Shown here: in pieces, positions 32,304 to 32,778 of the stretch
Numbering within the stretch: the first letter of the stretch is position 1
Layout: each line of letters opens with the position of its first letter
Assembly (NCBI GenBank): GCA_030528545.1
Contig: JAUMYR010000018.1
Location: 1 to 32,778 of the forward strand
Reading direction: 5' to 3'
Source: Propionibacteriaceae bacterium
Lineage (GTDB): Bacteria; Actinomycetota; Actinomycetes; Propionibacteriales; Propionibacteriaceae
Length of the DNA: 32,778 nucleotides
Made by a program: the position numbers and the translations under genes
The notes under the pieces: model-generated
What the model was told of the DNA's origin: nothing
Databases searched by the model: none
What the model saw: the letters and a program-made list of their open reading frames with translations, nothing else

Positions 32304-32612
32304 TGGGGCCGACCCGAACCGTGGGATTGCTAACAGGCCCACCTGCCGCCAGACGACGACCGGTCCCTTCCATCGGTAGAAACCCTGAAGACGCCCACTC
32401 GCGGGTCCCAAGCCCGCTGTTCGGTCTGCGATATACCAGGGCCAAGCTGCCTCCCACGGTCCCCACTAGAGCGGTATCGGAGCCGCCGTCGAGGGCCCAG
32501 TCACGGGTCCGCTGGCAGGCCGGCGCGCTGAGCCCCGATCAGTCGACGCCCACCGTGAGCCCCGAGCTATCCGCGGTGGCCACCCGCTGGCCGAGCCGTT
32601 CCTGCCGGAACT

Positions 32613-32778
32613 TCAGACCCGGTCGAACTCGAACAGCACCGCGGTTCCGGGCTGCAGGTGCGGGGCCCGCAGCCCGACCGTTTCCAGTGCGCGTCCGCTC
32701 AGCACTGGCGAGTCCAGCCCTCGCCAGCCCACCCAGTGGGTGGGCGGGATCAGCTGGTGGTCGATCATCGTGACCCGG
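32613..32778 (-). CDS. C-terminal fragment, possibly GH36 alpha-galactosidase
   Basis: The last 55 codons of a gene that enters from beyond the right edge are visible, ending at TGA. The peptide includes 'GWRGLDSPVLSGRALETVGL' and ends 'GTAVLFEFDRV'. This pattern (a ring-closing beta-sandwich with 'SG..L...GL' followed by a 'G.AVLFEF' strand) resembles the C-terminal domain of family GH36 alpha-galactosidases. With so little sequence this is a tentative call. The gene is not expected to belong to the metallophore cluster, and its end marks the right border of that cluster. Confidence 0.5.
   Translation of the reverse strand, partial: RVTMIDHQLIPPTHWVGWRGLDSPVLSGRALETVGLRAPHLQPGTAVLFEFDRV

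Larger units (their letters stand above)
32166..32612. other. Intergenic region with the main operon promoter
   Basis: This stretch holds the promoter and iron box of the long minus-strand operon (32267-32303). The remaining ~300 bp up to the stop of the right-edge gene contains no gene that I can support. A small 5-bp hairpin just after that stop is too weak to call a terminator. Confidence 0.5.

Noticed and set aside
32598..32611. GTTCC-TGCC-GGAAC hairpin after the right-edge gene
   Set aside because: Only five base pairs and no T-tract, so too weak to annotate as a terminator.
1..32778. CRISPR arrays, tRNA or rRNA genes, insertion sequences or integrase genes
   Set aside because: I saw no regularly spaced repeats, no tRNA-like cloverleaf with conserved T-loop, and no transposase or integrase motifs. 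Transfer of the cluster as a mobile unit is not supported by anything in this window.

Overview
This 32.8 kb window is high-GC DNA that reads like an actinomycete. GTG and TTG starts are common, and it has DtxR/IdeR-type iron boxes and Gram-positive ECF and ABC-2 transporters. I cannot name the species; an actinobacterium of Propionibacteriaceae or Actinomyces type is a guess. Almost the whole window is one iron-controlled gene cluster for making, modifying, exporting and re-importing an aryl-capped polythiazoline metallophore of the yersiniabactin/pyochelin/coelibactin class. It is flanked by an MFS transporter (left edge, 3' end cut off) and what looks like the C-terminus of an alpha-galactosidase (right edge, 5' end cut off).

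Right block (minus strand, 32165 to 11443) looks like one ~20.7 kb operon behind a TTGACA promoter and an iron box at 32267-32285. In order it encodes: a saccharopine-dehydrogenase-like oxidoreductase; a thiazolinyl imide reductase (Irp3/YbtU/PchG family); a terminal NRPS (TubC docking, Cy, A with an intact methyltransferase insert, PCP, thioesterase with a Cys nucleophile); a VOC/glyoxalase-like protein; an aryl-AMP ligase; a loading/elongating NRPS (ArCP, Cy, A with a degenerate MT-like insert, PCP, Cy, A, PCP); and a complete ECF transporter (S, T and fused double ATPase). All three adenylation domains carry the cysteine code, so the predicted backbone is aryl acid plus three cysteines cyclised to thiazoline/thiazolidine rings, the last one methylated.

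Left block. A plus-strand pair of half-size ABC transporters (7901-11403, YbtP/YbtQ or IrtAB type) diverges from a minus-strand operon (7267 to 1870). That operon encodes a DrrA-type ATPase, two ABC-2 permeases, a 60-residue small protein, a hexapeptide O-acetyltransferase, a GT1 glycosyltransferase and a type II thioesterase. The 0.6 kb divergent region holds two iron-box-like palindromes. A further iron box (1620-1638) has no obvious gene beside it.

How it fits together. The ligase and two NRPSs build the chain, the reductase(s) reduce a ring, and the type II thioesterase edits mis-loaded carriers. The glycosyltransferase and acetyltransferase may decorate the product. The DrrABC-like pump may export it, and the YbtPQ-like pair and/or the ECF transporter may bring the metal complex back. 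No salicylate synthase, phosphopantetheinyl transferase or substrate-binding lipoprotein is visible here. The aryl-AMP ligase also has an atypical substrate pocket, so the identity of the aryl cap is open. The most unusual points are the sugar-tailoring pair, the noncanonical ligase pocket, the Cys-type thioesterase and the ECF module inside a siderophore operon.
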